DNA from: Actinokineospora alba
GTDB lineage: Bacteria > Actinomycetota > Actinomycetes > Mycobacteriales > Pseudonocardiaceae
Direction: 5' to 3'
Length of the DNA stretch: 64,000 bases
Assembly: GCF_004362515.1 (NCBI RefSeq)
Contig: NZ_SNXU01000001.1
Coordinates: 2,790,001 to 2,854,000 of the forward strand
Position numbering within the stretch: position 1 is the stretch's first letter
Content: more model-generated notes on this DNA
Databases searched by the model: none
Told to the model about the DNA's origin: nothing
What the model saw: only the letters and a program-made list of their open reading frames with translations
The DNA itself: not shown here

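Overview
The window is high-GC DNA from a filamentous actinomycete. The actinobacterial glnE, the type of rRNA operon end, the NB-ARC regulator and the CpnT-like/WXG100 toxin-type locus all fit, and I would guess order Pseudonocardiales. The genus cannot be fixed from this sequence alone.

Layout. 1-1344 is the end of an rRNA operon (23S 3' part, spacer hairpin, 5S, perfect terminator hairpin). 1405-6024 is a tight cluster: GNAT acetyltransferase, class I glutamine amidotransferase, and glnE, which controls glutamine synthetase. A hot-dog thioesterase and a convergent P-loop protein follow. 8.4-10.8 kb is a graveyard: a DEAD/DEAH-helicase-like gene is present only as rearranged, partly inverted and frameshifted pieces, with hairpins and possible integrase remnants. 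10820-15091 (minus) is a branched-chain amino acid ABC transporter operon, livH-livM-livG-livF, with no binding protein in the window. 15.3-30.2 kb is accessory. It holds two members of one unknown small-protein family, a headless MerR next to an aldo/keto reductase, a LuxR regulator divergent from an NB-ARC regulator, a beta-rich unknown protein coupled to an SDR, a CAP-domain protein, a trehalose-phosphatase/GH15 fusion, and a decayed regulator.

30327 to the end of the window is one locus: a YbaB-like protein, a small ESX/WXG-like protein with long internal repeats, an 8-codon leader ORF with a strong ribosome binding site, and a single open reading frame that starts at 31988 and is still open at 64000. 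That is at least 10,671 codons (more than 1 MDa) in one unbroken frame. The protein has a CpnT-like WXG100-type N-terminus, a repetitive Pro/Asp-rich linker, an HExxH metallopeptidase-like domain and a long beta-rich region. These are followed by two near-identical papain-fold glutamine-deamidase-like domains that have lost their catalytic residues, two caspase-like His/Cys modules in tandem, and an array of about eight OmpA-like modules. Helical modules and three copies of a bipartite basic (nuclear-localisation-like) motif are interspersed. It looks like a giant type VII-secreted polymorphic-toxin-type protein that grew by repeated internal duplication, and it is the most interesting object here. 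Its C-terminus, where an active toxin tip would be expected, lies beyond the window.
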